64,000 nt of DNA, taken from contig JAVDPD010000004.1 of NCBI GenBank assembly GCA_031296935.1, forward strand, positions 62,001-126,000, written 5' to 3'. The notes under the pieces were generated by a model that was not told the DNA's origin, ran no database searches, and was given only the letters and a program-made list of their open reading frames with translations. Below, in pieces: positions 28,727-36,316 of this stretch. Source of the DNA: Cerasicoccus maritimus (GTDB lineage: Bacteria; Verrucomicrobiota; Verrucomicrobiia; Opitutales; Cerasicoccaceae). The position numbers and the translations under genes are program-made. How positions within the stretch are numbered: the stretch's first letter is position 1; every line of letters starts with the position of its first letter.

Positions 28727-29565
28727 AGTCCGACGCCGCCAGAAAGACCCAAACCATCTGCCTTTACGTGCTGCTCGTGCTGGGTGCGGCGATGTTTCTC
28801 GCGCCGTTTTTGTGGATGGTGTCGACCTCGCTCAAGCCACTCAACGAAACGATGTCCATCCCGCCGCGGTGGATTCCCAGCGAGTTCCTGTGGGAGAACT
28901 ATCCCGAGGCGATTGACGAAATGCGCTTCTTTTGGCGCTACCTCGGCAACACACTTTTCCTCTGCGTGATGACCGTCATTGGCACGGTGTGCAGCAGCGC
29001 GGTGGCCGCCTACGGCTTTTCGCGCATCGAATGGCGCGGCCGCGACAAGGTGTTTATCCTCGTGCTCGCCACGATGATGATTCCGTTCCCCGTCGTCATG
29101 GTGCCGATCTACACGCTGTTCAAGATCATCGGCTGGACGGGCACCTTCAAGCCGCTCTGGGTGCCGACTTTCTTCGCGGGCGCGTTCAATGTATTCCTGT
29201 TGCGGCAGTTCTTCCTCACCTTGCCCAAGGAGCTGTCCGAGGCCGCGCGCATCGACGGCTGCAACGAGTTTCAAATCTTCTGGCACGTGATCATGCCGCT
29301 GGCTCGGCCGGCGATAATCGTGGTCGCGCTGTTTCAATTCATGGCGACCTGGAACGACTTCATCGGCCCGCTGATCTACCTCAATGATCAGCAGGACATG
29401 ACGCTCGCCCTCGGCCTACAGTCCTACCAATCGCAGGGCGGCGGCACGAGCTGGAATTACCTCATGGCCGCATCCACGCTCATCGTGCTCCCGGTCATCG
29501 TGCTCTACTTCTTCTGCCAACGCTACTTCGTCGAAGGCATCGCCACCACCGGCGGCAAAGGCTGA
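28723..29565 (+). CDS. Sugar ABC transporter permease (MalG/UgpE type)
   Basis: A 280-residue inner-membrane permease. The ATG at 28723 overlaps the stop of the preceding permease (ATGA), which settles the start over the longer frame. Six transmembrane helices; MFLAPFLWMVSTSLKP at the N-terminus and the EAA loop SEAARIDGCNEFQIFWHVIMPLARP (about 198-222) are family hallmarks. It forms the membrane channel with the MalF-type partner. It is the last gene of the operon; an IS1182-type element is inserted about 35 bp after its stop, which may have removed downstream genes or a terminator. Confidence 0.92.
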   Translation: MKSDAARKTQTICLYVLLVLGAAMFLAPFLWMVSTSLKPLNETMSIPPRWIPSEFLWENYPEAIDEMRFFWRYLGNTLFLCVMTVIGTVCSSAVAAYGFSRIEWRGRDKVFILVLATMMIPFPVVMVPIYTLFKIIGWTGTFKPLWVPTFFAGAFNVFLLRQFFLTLPKELSEAARIDGCNEFQIFWHVIMPLARPAIIVVALFQFMATWNDFIGPLIYLNDQQDMTLALGLQSYQSQGGGTSWNYLMAASTLIVLPVIVLYFFCQRYFVEGIATTGGKG

Positions 29566-29599
29566 TTGTTATCTGGAAATAATATTTTTATTGATTGCT

Positions 29600-31173
29600 A
29601 GCAGCCTGTCGGATTTGATGGCCTAGCTGTGGTGAAGTTGATTTGCTGTTTTGATGGATTTTGTGACAGTAGATCGTGACACGCCTCTTTTGTTGCCGGT
29701 TGATATGCGTGATTGGGTTGCGGAAGACGACCCGGTGCATTTCATCCTGGAGGCGGTTGATCGCGTTGACTTGAGCGCTTTCAAGGTAAAACGCACGCGA
29801 GCGGGCAAGTCGCAGTATCCGCCGCGGATGCTGTTGGCGCTGCTGATTTACAGTTACAGCCACGGATTGTTCGGTTCCCGCCGAATCGAGCGTGCGACCT
29901 ACCGGGACGTTTGCGTGCGTTACCTGACGGGCGACACGCACCCGGACCACGACACCATTTGCGCTTTTCGTCGTGAAAACCACGCAGCCTTCACGGCGTG
30001 TTTTCTTGAGGTGCTGCTGCTGGCGCGCGAGTTGAAGCTGTTCAAGCTGGGCACGGTCGCCATCGATGGCACGCACCTGAGGGCCAACGCGAGCAAGGAC
30101 CGCAACGTCACCTACGAACGAGCCCGGCAGCTCGAAACGCGCCTGAGCGCGGACATCGAGGCGCTTTGCACTCGGGCCGAGCAGGCCGACAACACGGAAG
30201 TAGACGAGCGCTTGCCGGCGGAGATTGCCCGTCGCCAGGCCCTGCGTGAGCAGATGGATGCGGCCCAGCGGACCCTGCAAGCACGGGCCAAAGAGCGCGC
30301 CGCCGCCCAGCGCCCAGCCTACGAAGCCAAACTTCAGGCGCACCAAAAGCGCAATGGCAAGGGCCGTCGTCCCAAGCCGCCGAGCGACCAACCTGACCCC
30401 GGCGAACAAACCAATCTGAGCGACCCGGATTCGCGCCTGATGCGCAAAGGCAAAAACGGCTCAGTGACGCAAAGCTACAACGCCCAGGCCAGCGTTGACG
30501 CCGACGGCAGCCAACTGGTCGTCAGCGCCCACATCAGCCAATGCAGCGCCGACAACGGCGAGCTCGAAGCAGGCATCCAAAACATCCCCGCCCAACTGGG
30601 GAGCCCTGAGCGAGGTCTTGCCGACAGCGGCTTCGTCCAGATCGAAGCCATCGAACGCATCCAGCAAAGCGGCATCGACCTGTATGTGAGCGTTCAAAAC
30701 GAAGCCGCCCACAACCAGCGCCGCTACGATTTACGACCCGAAAAAGCCCTCGCCAAAGCACCCCAAAAACTCGTCCATCCCACCCTCATCGACATGCGCG
30801 AAAAAATCCGCACCGAAGCCGGACGCAAAATCTACGCCCTGCGCCAACAAAGCGTCGAACCAGTCTTCGGCATCATCAAACAAGCCATGGGCTTTCGCCA
30901 GTTTTTACTCCGTGGCCTCTCCAAAGTCAGCGCCGAGTGGACCCTCGTATGCCTCGCCTACAACTGCAAACGCCTCTTCAACCTCACCCAACAACCACAA
31001 AACGCCTAAAATCCACCAACAAGCCCCAGCGGCTCACCAAACCACTGCCACAAAACTCCAATACCCCCGAAAAACCACCGGCTCATATCAAACATCACCA
31101 ATAGACCACGCAGCGACCAACTCCTCGACAGACACAGCTCTTAAAGGAAACTCTTAAAGCCGACAGGCTGCTA
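29600..31173 (+). mobile_element. Complete IS1182-family insertion sequence
   Basis: About 1.57 kb. It is bounded by inverted ends: left GCAGCCTGTCGG(A)TTT at 29601-29615 and right AAA(G)CCGACAGGCTGC at 31157-31171, each next to TAG/CTA at the outer edge. It encodes one intact transposase. A target duplication is not obvious: the flanks are GATTGCTA on the left and TAGGTATC on the right. It sits just after the sugar transporter operon. Confidence 0.85.
29654..31009 (+). CDS. IS1182-family transposase
   Basis: A 451-residue transposase, intact. N-terminal DUF772-type region (PRMLLALLIYSYSHGLFGSRRIE), then the DDE core: first Asp in AIDGTHLRANASKDRN, second in LADSGFVQIEAI and the Glu in EPVFGIIKQAMGFRQFLLRG near the C-terminus. 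A Lys/Arg/Gln-rich linker (about 180-255) separates the first Asp region from the rest, usual for the family. The ATG at 29654 directly follows a TTG codon, which could also serve. It is probably functional. Confidence 0.93.
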   Translation: MDFVTVDRDTPLLLPVDMRDWVAEDDPVHFILEAVDRVDLSAFKVKRTRAGKSQYPPRMLLALLIYSYSHGLFGSRRIERATYRDVCVRYLTGDTHPDHDTICAFRRENHAAFTACFLEVLLLARELKLFKLGTVAIDGTHLRANASKDRNVTYERARQLETRLSADIEALCTRAEQADNTEVDERLPAEIARRQALREQMDAAQRTLQARAKERAAAQRPAYEAKLQAHQKRNGKGRRPKPPSDQPDPGEQTNLSDPDSRLMRKGKNGSVTQSYNAQASVDADGSQLVVSAHISQCSADNGELEAGIQNIPAQLGSPERGLADSGFVQIEAIERIQQSGIDLYVSVQNEAAHNQRRYDLRPEKALAKAPQKLVHPTLIDMREKIRTEAGRKIYALRQQSVEPVFGIIKQAMGFRQFLLRGLSKVSAEWTLVCLAYNCKRLFNLTQQPQNA

Positions 31174-31362
31174 GGTATCAGGACACAAACAAACTGCTAA
31201 GCCCTGAAGGGGCGGCTTCATGAGGCAGTGCTTTCAGCACTCCAAAAACAGGTTGATTATTCCTAGGGCTGCGCTGCGTCGCTGAGCTCCTTGCTGACCC
31301 TAGGCTAGCATGAGACCGCGCCTTTGGCGCTCAGAATGAATGTCCGTTGGCCCTAGAGACTC

Positions 31363-31417
31363 CTCCCTACCCTCCGTGCCCTCCCCACCCTCCGCGCTCT
31401 CCGCGTTCTCTGCGGTT
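31363..31417. repeat. 9-bp degenerate tandem repeat (CTCCGCGTT type)
   Basis: Six successive 9-bp words starting CTC: CTCCCTACC, CTCCGTGCC, CTCCCCACC, CTCCGCGCT, CTCCGCGTT, CTCTGCGGT. Non-coding. The CTCCGCGTTCTCTGCGG ending resembles an intergenic phrase I have met in other bacterial genomes. Confidence 0.7.
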
Positions 31418-31613
31418 AACCCCTCGTCTCGTTAGCTTCCCGCTCTTCCCGATCTTCCTGTTTAAAAAATACGCATCCCTGGCTTTGCTCTCTTTCCTCC
31501 CTTCTGTTCAAAACCCACGCCCCGCTAGCCCCGTCTCCACCTTCCTCACCTTTCCCCAACTTTTTTCAAAAAAGTTTTCTGCGGCCCCGAATTTCCCGCC
31601 CGCAAAGCCCCGT

Positions 31614-31685
31614 TTCACTATTAGCTAGAGCCACTCACTATTAGTCAGTGGCTTTCACTACGAGTGAGTAGCTCTCAGTGGCGCC
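31614..31685. repeat. Array of about three to four 20-bp palindromic units
   Basis: Units such as CCACTCACTATTAGTCAGTGG and CACTACGAGTG follow each other with a period of about 20 bp. Most fold on themselves (CCACT/AGTGG arms, ACT/AGT inner arms). The design matches the arrays at 5352-5465 and 32691-33004, though the sequence is different. Confidence 0.55.
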
Positions 31686-31712
31686 AGAAAATAGACATAA
31701 TATCGAAAAAGT

Positions 31713-31766
31713 GGCCCACGCAGCCCATATAGCCCACGCAACCTGTGTAGCCCGTGCAGTCATTGA
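31713..31766. repeat. 9-bp degenerate tandem repeat (AGCCCACGC type)
   Basis: Six 9-bp words: GGCCCACGC, AGCCCATAT, AGCCCACGC, AACCTGTGT, AGCCCGTGC, AGTCATTGA, decaying to the right. It lies 130 bp before the HU-like gene start. Confidence 0.65.
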
Positions 31767-31897
31767 CCGTTCTCATGCTTCTTGATATTATCCACTCGTC
31801 ACTGGGGCGAAGGCGCCCGCCCAAGCGACACTTAACATCAATCCAAATAACTCACGAACGTTCTCACTTACGAACCTTCGAAAATCACAACACCACT

Positions 31898-32605
31898 ATG
31901 AGCATCAAATACAAACTCCTCCCCAACGCACTGACCAACGACGGCAGCTACGCTGCATCGATGCGCCTCGGCGATCCATTCGATCTCGAAGCCATCATCG
32001 CCGACATGGACGAACGCGGCACCACCGTCGCCGAGTCCGAAACGCGCGCCGTGCTGATCGAGTTCCTGCGCGTCATCAAGCGCCAGGTCCTCGCGGGCAA
32101 ACGCGTCAACCTCGGCGGCCTCGTCCGGTTGTTCCCGTCCATTCGCGGCGTGTTCCTCGGGCCCGATGACGCCTACGACGAATCACGCCACGAGCTCGTG
32201 CTTCACGCCGTTGCTGACCGCAGCCTCCTGAATGGTCTGCGCGACGCCGCGGAAGTCGAGAAGCTGACCGAACCGGGCGTCCTGCCCATTCTCCAGCGGC
32301 TCTATGACCACGGTTCGACCACCTACGACAACATCCTCTCGCCGGCCAATACCGCCACGCTGAAAGGCGACCTGCTCAACTACAACGCCGTCCGGGCTGA
32401 CGAAGGCCTGTTCCTCATCAACCTCACGGACCAAACGGAAACCCGCGTCGAGCAAGTCCCGCACAACGTGCCCAAGGAACTCCTGTTCCTCGTCCCCGCC
32501 GACCTGCCTGCGGCCACGAGCTTTGCGCTCGAGCTGCGCAAGCGCTTCACGCCAACCGGTGCCCTGCGCGCCAGCCGCCTCGAAGCCACCCTGGCCACGG
32601 CCTAA
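31898..32605 (+). CDS. HU-like DNA-binding protein with DUF4469-type Ig-like C-terminal domain
   Basis: About 235 residues from the ATG at 31898; the frame reaches back to 31754 without conservation. The N-terminal half (about 1-120) has the HU-like DNA-binding fold used in this family: Y-K-LLPN, the helix ESETRAVLIEFLRVIKRQV and the strand KRVNLGGLVRLFPSIRG. The C-terminal half (about 125-225) is a beta-rich DUF4469-like domain with NYNAVRADEGLFLINL. Such HU-related proteins are expected to bind DNA without strong sequence preference and to shape the nucleoid; the exact role is unknown. It sits between repeat arrays on both sides and ends in a strong terminator. Confidence 0.78.
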   Translation: MSIKYKLLPNALTNDGSYAASMRLGDPFDLEAIIADMDERGTTVAESETRAVLIEFLRVIKRQVLAGKRVNLGGLVRLFPSIRGVFLGPDDAYDESRHELVLHAVADRSLLNGLRDAAEVEKLTEPGVLPILQRLYDHGSTTYDNILSPANTATLKGDLLNYNAVRADEGLFLINLTDQTETRVEQVPHNVPKELLFLVPADLPAATSFALELRKRFTPTGALRASRLEATLATA

Positions 32606-32640
32606 GCCTAACGAGATCCACAGCTGCCAACCACCAACGT

Positions 32641-32670
32641 CCCCGCCTGCCACGGCGGGGGCGTTTTTTT
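32641..32670 (+). terminator. Rho-independent terminator of the HU-like gene
   Basis: CCCCGCC, loop TGCCAC, GGCGGGG, then GCG and seven T. It starts 36 bp after the stop codon and 20 bp before the 14-unit palindrome array. Confidence 0.9.
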
Positions 32671-32690
32671 GTGCGTACCCCAGACCTTGG

Positions 32691-33004
32691 AAAACCACCA
32701 GTGTTTTCCAGCAAAACCCACTGGTGCATTTTGCGAAAACCCACTGCTGTTTTTTGCCAAATTCCACTGGTGTTTTTTAACAGAATCCAATGGGGCAAAC
32801 TGACAAAAACCACTGGTGTTTTCTGATCAAAAACTCCGGAGTTTTGTAACCCAACCAACCAGTGTTTTCCGACGCAAAACACCTAAGGGTTGCGACACAA
32901 CCCACCAGTGGATTGCGTCACTAAACACTGGGGCAAACCGACAAAAAACACTGGGGCAAACCGACAGAAAACACTGGTGGATTTTGTCAAAAAACACCAG
33001 TGGG
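32691..33004. repeat. Array of about 14 palindromic 23-bp units with covarying arms
   Basis: Fourteen head-to-tail units, mostly 22-24 bp, of the type AAAACCACTGGTGTTTT plus a TTGCC/CTGAC/CCGAC-like tail. Most units are self-complementary, and when one arm changes the other changes with it: AAAACTCCGGAGTTTT (32830-32845) is a perfect palindrome with a different core, and CAACCCACCAGTGGATTG (32898-32915) has CAA paired with TTG. A few units (for example AAACACTGGGGCAAACCGAC) fold poorly. Units abut directly, so there are no spacers as in CRISPR. No coding potential. This holds most of the 760-bp gap 32606-33365. Confidence 0.8.
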
Positions 33005-33045
33005 CCCAAACGCGACCTCGTGCGCCTATGAATCTCCGCTCAAGC

Positions 33046-33073
33046 TGGAGGGCGACGCTCCGTCGTCGCCGCA
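33046..33073. repeat. Single arm of the GGAGGGCAACGC repeat family
   Basis: A 28-bp segment, TGGAGGGCGACGCTCCGTCG and eight more bases, matches the arms of the inverted repeat at 5574-5673 with a few substitutions that keep GGAGGGC.ACGC..CGTCG..GCCGCA. It lies between the palindrome array and the NERD gene. Confidence 0.6.
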
Positions 33074-33365
33074 CCGCGCCAAGCCACAACCAATTCCACG
33101 AAACGGCGATCAGTCATTGCTGGGTTACACCGAGTGGCGCAATTTCTTAAAGACAATTGCCAAGGCTGAAACCGCTTGCGAAGGCTCCAACCATTTTGTT
33201 GACGTCAACAAAATGGTAGAAATCGGATCAGGTGGGCAACGCGAAATCGAGGATGTCATGCACACCCGCCACGCCTGCGACCTCACCGCGCACACCGCCG
33301 CCCCCCTCAAAAATGAGGGCGCAAAGAAGTCGCTTCGGCACCCGGCGGATAGGGTAATAACTTCA

Positions 33366-34274
33366 ATGGCCATCCGCATATTCTTTGCCTTCATCCTCAG
33401 CCTGCCTGCCATGTGGTTCGCCGGTTGGGCGTTCCTCGATTACCGGAAAAAGAAGACATCCGCCCGCCCGTTTTCCAACGACACCTCGCGACCACCCGGT
33501 GAGTCTACCCGCCGCAAACTCGAAGACCTGCAATGGGACTACGTTGGCAAACTGCTCTTCATCTTCATGCTAGCATGGCTGAGCATATTCCTGTTTTTGC
33601 TGGTGCCGCGTGTCCCAGCTGACCCCAACGCGGAATTTAACATCTGGACCTTCCTCTTCGTGATCACCACGCTTGCGGTCTTGTTCTTCACCGGCTTTTG
33701 GCAATCGGTGAAGCTGCGAGCTCTCCTCAAGAAAGTCGCCGCCTACAGCCTCGGGTTCGATGGCGAGCGCCACGTCGGCCAGGCGCTCAACCGGCAAATG
33801 CGGCGACCGGAAGTCAGCTGCGTTTACCACGACTTCGTCTTCGAGCGCGCGGGCAAAAAGTTTAACATCGACCACGTGGTCGCCGGCCCGGGCGGCGTGT
33901 TCGTTATCGAGACCAAGACCCGCCGCAAGCCCCTCGACGCCGACCAAAAGCCGAACTACAAAGTCCGCTACGACGGCCAGCGCCTCCACTTCCCCCAAGG
34001 CTCCTACGACGAGCCCATCGCCCAAGCCCAGGCTAACGCGCGCACCTTCGCCGAATGGCTCTCCGGCCAGCTGGGCCACCAAATCTCCGTCACCCCGATC
34101 ATCGTCATCCCCGGCTGGTGGATCGACTACCAAAACCAGGGCCGCGGCCCCGCCGTCATCAACGACGCCATGATCAAGAGCTACGCCTTCCACTCACCCT
34201 ACCCACTCGAAACCACCACCCTCAACCGCATCGACGCCGCCCTCTGGCGCGAGAACGCGGAGTCGTTGAATTGA
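33366..34274 (+). CDS. Membrane-anchored NERD-domain protein
   Basis: About 302 residues from the ATG at 33366. Three hydrophobic segments: one at the N-terminus (IFFAFILSLPAMWFAGWAF) and two near residues 62-105 (FIFMLAWLSIFLFLLV, LFVITTLAVLFFTGFW). A cytoplasmic NERD (nuclease-related) domain follows from about 130: GERHVGQAL, FNIDHVVAGPGGVFVIETKTRRK with the D...ETK of the PD-(D/E)XK fold, then a late QANARTFAEWL. NERD proteins are predicted nucleases or DNA-processing factors and are frequent in defence islands, but many are uncharacterised. The gene is G+C-rich like the core genome, unlike the pair that follows. Confidence 0.85.
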   Translation: MAIRIFFAFILSLPAMWFAGWAFLDYRKKKTSARPFSNDTSRPPGESTRRKLEDLQWDYVGKLLFIFMLAWLSIFLFLLVPRVPADPNAEFNIWTFLFVITTLAVLFFTGFWQSVKLRALLKKVAAYSLGFDGERHVGQALNRQMRRPEVSCVYHDFVFERAGKKFNIDHVVAGPGGVFVIETKTRRKPLDADQKPNYKVRYDGQRLHFPQGSYDEPIAQAQANARTFAEWLSGQLGHQISVTPIIVIPGWWIDYQNQGRGPAVINDAMIKSYAFHSPYPLETTTLNRIDAALWRENAESLN

Positions 34275-34343
34275 GCAAATTAAATATAGCGATTCCACAC
34301 TTATAAGTTGATTGCCTATAGAACATTCGCAGTATCCATAGAT

Positions 34344-35363
34344 ATGATAAAACTGAACACCAAAAATGAAGATGGCGTAATCAATGGCATTTTCTTAACG
34401 GGCAACACCAGCTATGGATATTCAATTCAAAACATTTATCCACTCATCAACAGACTTCACATCCAGAGGAAAATTCAAAATGAGAAGTTCTATAAGAGAT
34501 TGGAGACTGACCTTACAAAGGGCTGCATTATGCCTCCATTAACCTTAGCGCTTGTAGATGATAAAAACCTTTCAAATGCGTCGCTTAAAGAGCTGGAATC
34601 CCTAGTCAACAAAAACATTAGAAGCGCATTCGTACTAGACGGGATACAGCGCTTAAACACGCTGAAAAGAGTATATGATAGAGGAAACCTAGACATAGAC
34701 CTGCCAATATTCCTCAACATAATCATCTGCCATTCCAAAGACAATCTACTGTATCGGATGATCACTTTGAACAATGGGCAAAAGCCTATGACCGCTAGGC
34801 ATCAAATTGAAATGCTGGCAGCCAATATCTACGACTTTAAAAAGCTTGGAATTAACATAGTAACCGAAAAAGAGTCAGCACAAAAACGGCCAAGAGACGC
34901 CTTTAAAAAGTCAGATATCATATCTGCTTACATTGCATTTCTGAGCGGTAGCACTAATATAGAAAGCGCCAAAATAATCGAGTCCAAGATGGATGAGCTC
35001 ATTGCTCGTCAGATTATTGAATCCAAAAATACGTCAAGTGACATTGAGTTTGGCGATGTAATCAAAGAGATCGCCCGATTTACAAGGATAGAATACCTCA
35101 TGAAGTGGTTTAAAAACCTAAATAACTTAATTGGATTCGCAGTTGGGGTGAAAGACTCCCTAAGAGAAGTCAAATCATGCGACACTGAATCTTTTCTAAA
35201 CACGATCAAAACCTTTGAAAAAGCATTTTCAGATCTAGATGTATCAAAAATCAAGCTCAGTAGAGAGCGTCGAAAACTAACAGAAGAACTGTTTAGCGAT
35301 TTCATTACCTTCCAGGTCATGGATAGTGACGACATGCTATTGCGGTTTAATGAATTAGATTAA
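34344..35363 (+). CDS. DGQHR/DUF262-like (ParB-superfamily) protein
   Basis: About 339 residues from the ATG at 34344; a TTG at 34308 is an in-frame alternative. It is strongly A+T-rich compared with its neighbours. The key motif VLDGIQRLNTL (about residues 89-99) matches the DGQHR / DUF262 DGQQR nucleotide-binding motif of ParB-like proteins such as DndB and GmrS. It is preceded by YKRLETDLTKGCIMPPLTLAL and followed by ITLNNGQKPMTARHQIEML, which fit the DGQHR layout. The HNH (DUF1524) nuclease half of GmrSD-type fusions is absent. These domains hydrolyse nucleotides and regulate or sense in DNA-modification and defence systems. The stop is 1 bp before the next ATG, so the two genes are coupled. 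Confidence 0.7.
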   Translation: MIKLNTKNEDGVINGIFLTGNTSYGYSIQNIYPLINRLHIQRKIQNEKFYKRLETDLTKGCIMPPLTLALVDDKNLSNASLKELESLVNKNIRSAFVLDGIQRLNTLKRVYDRGNLDIDLPIFLNIIICHSKDNLLYRMITLNNGQKPMTARHQIEMLAANIYDFKKLGINIVTEKESAQKRPRDAFKKSDIISAYIAFLSGSTNIESAKIIESKMDELIARQIIESKNTSSDIEFGDVIKEIARFTRIEYLMKWFKNLNNLIGFAVGVKDSLREVKSCDTESFLNTIKTFEKAFSDLDVSKIKLSRERRKLTEELFSDFITFQVMDSDDMLLRFNELD

Positions 35364-35364
35364 A

Positions 35365-36237
35365 ATGCCATTTCAATATACCGAGGCAATTGGCTCTCGC
35401 TATCTGAGGCATGTCCCGCAGAGCCTTCAAATCACATCGAATGAAAACTGGGAGTTATTCGTCATCCGAATGCTTACAGGAACATGCGACATAAAACATA
35501 CCACAACCGGCAATTCCATCACACAGAGGAAAAACCTGACTACCGCAACAGAAATCTCCCACACAAACATCACATCAAAAACACTAAGAGATTCCTTAAG
35601 ACCGCTAACATTTAATGAATGCGAAAAATACTTAAGAGACTTCTCTCGACCAAACTCCGGGCTATTCAGAAATGTCTCATGTGAATTAGCTTATTACTTT
35701 CATTATTCACAAGAACACACACACCTCCCGGCATTCCTACATATCTACAGAATACTAGAGTATATTTCATACTCATTCCCATTAGTTCACGCATCCAATT
35801 CAAGCAACTTCCAAGGAACCTTCACAATGCTAAAAGGCTTCTTCAGGGGAGATGGCGGGGAACTCAAGTTCTTCAACAAGTTCGTCAACAAACTATTCGA
35901 TGGAGATCCTATTTTAAATGCAACCGCAGACATCAATCTAGTCGGGCTAGACCCTATACTGGCAGCAAGATTCACCTCTTGCTACAGTGAAAAGTTAGAC
36001 GGCATGATAACTGTCGACACACAAACGAATGAAGCATCAATAAAATATTCTGAGATCATCAACGCTATAGTCACTATCAGAAATAAATATTTCCATTTTG
36101 CAATAGGCGGCCAAAAAAATATAGACACTTATCAAATAAAAGAGCCAAACGAATTCTTCAGAATATTAAACCCAATATTCATTAACTGGATTGGAATAAT
36201 ATACTTTGAGATACTTAGAAGCATCGCCAGTTCGTAA
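35365..36237 (+). CDS. HEPN-like protein, partner of the DGQHR-like protein
   Basis: A 290-residue A+T-rich helical protein with no signal peptide. I do not recognise a close family. Near the C-terminus is IVTIRNKYFHFAIG (about residues 231-244). RNKYFH fits the HEPN ribonuclease motif R(N/H)xxxH, and the helix-rich context (AFLHIYRILEYISYSFPLV near 125, EIINAIVTIRN) is as in HEPN/Abi-type proteins. HEPN proteins in defence and toxin systems cut RNA. It starts 1 bp after the stop of the DGQHR-like gene (TAAAATG), so they act together. The RNase role is inference from one motif; other helical folds are possible. Confidence 0.55.
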   Translation: MPFQYTEAIGSRYLRHVPQSLQITSNENWELFVIRMLTGTCDIKHTTTGNSITQRKNLTTATEISHTNITSKTLRDSLRPLTFNECEKYLRDFSRPNSGLFRNVSCELAYYFHYSQEHTHLPAFLHIYRILEYISYSFPLVHASNSSNFQGTFTMLKGFFRGDGGELKFFNKFVNKLFDGDPILNATADINLVGLDPILAARFTSCYSEKLDGMITVDTQTNEASIKYSEIINAIVTIRNKYFHFAIGGQKNIDTYQIKEPNEFFRILNPIFINWIGIIYFEILRSIASS

Positions 36238-36316
36238 TCGATGCATACCAACATGGGAAATGCATGAACATTAGACATTAAACAAAATCAGACCTTAATC
36301 CCATACTCGCCCACCA

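Larger units (their letters stand above)
31174..31897. other. Repeat-rich non-coding mosaic between the IS element and the HU-like gene
   Basis: This 720-bp gap holds no convincing gene. From left to right: a segment with inverted CCTAGGG/CCCTAGG words and GGCGCTCAGAATGAAT (31262-31340; similar words recur at 46796-46812), a 9-bp degenerate tandem repeat (31363-31417), a pyrimidine-rich stretch, a hairpin-unit array (31614-31685) and a second 9-bp tandem repeat (31713-31766). It looks like an intergenic sink for short repeats. Confidence 0.6.

Noticed and set aside
31754..31897. Extended N-terminus of the HU-like protein
   Set aside because: The upstream part of the frame crosses a 9-bp repeat tract and lacks conservation; the ATG at 31898 begins the recognisable domain.
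32691..33004. Possible CRISPR array
   Set aside because: Units abut directly with no unique spacers, the unit sequence varies strongly, and no cas gene lies nearby.
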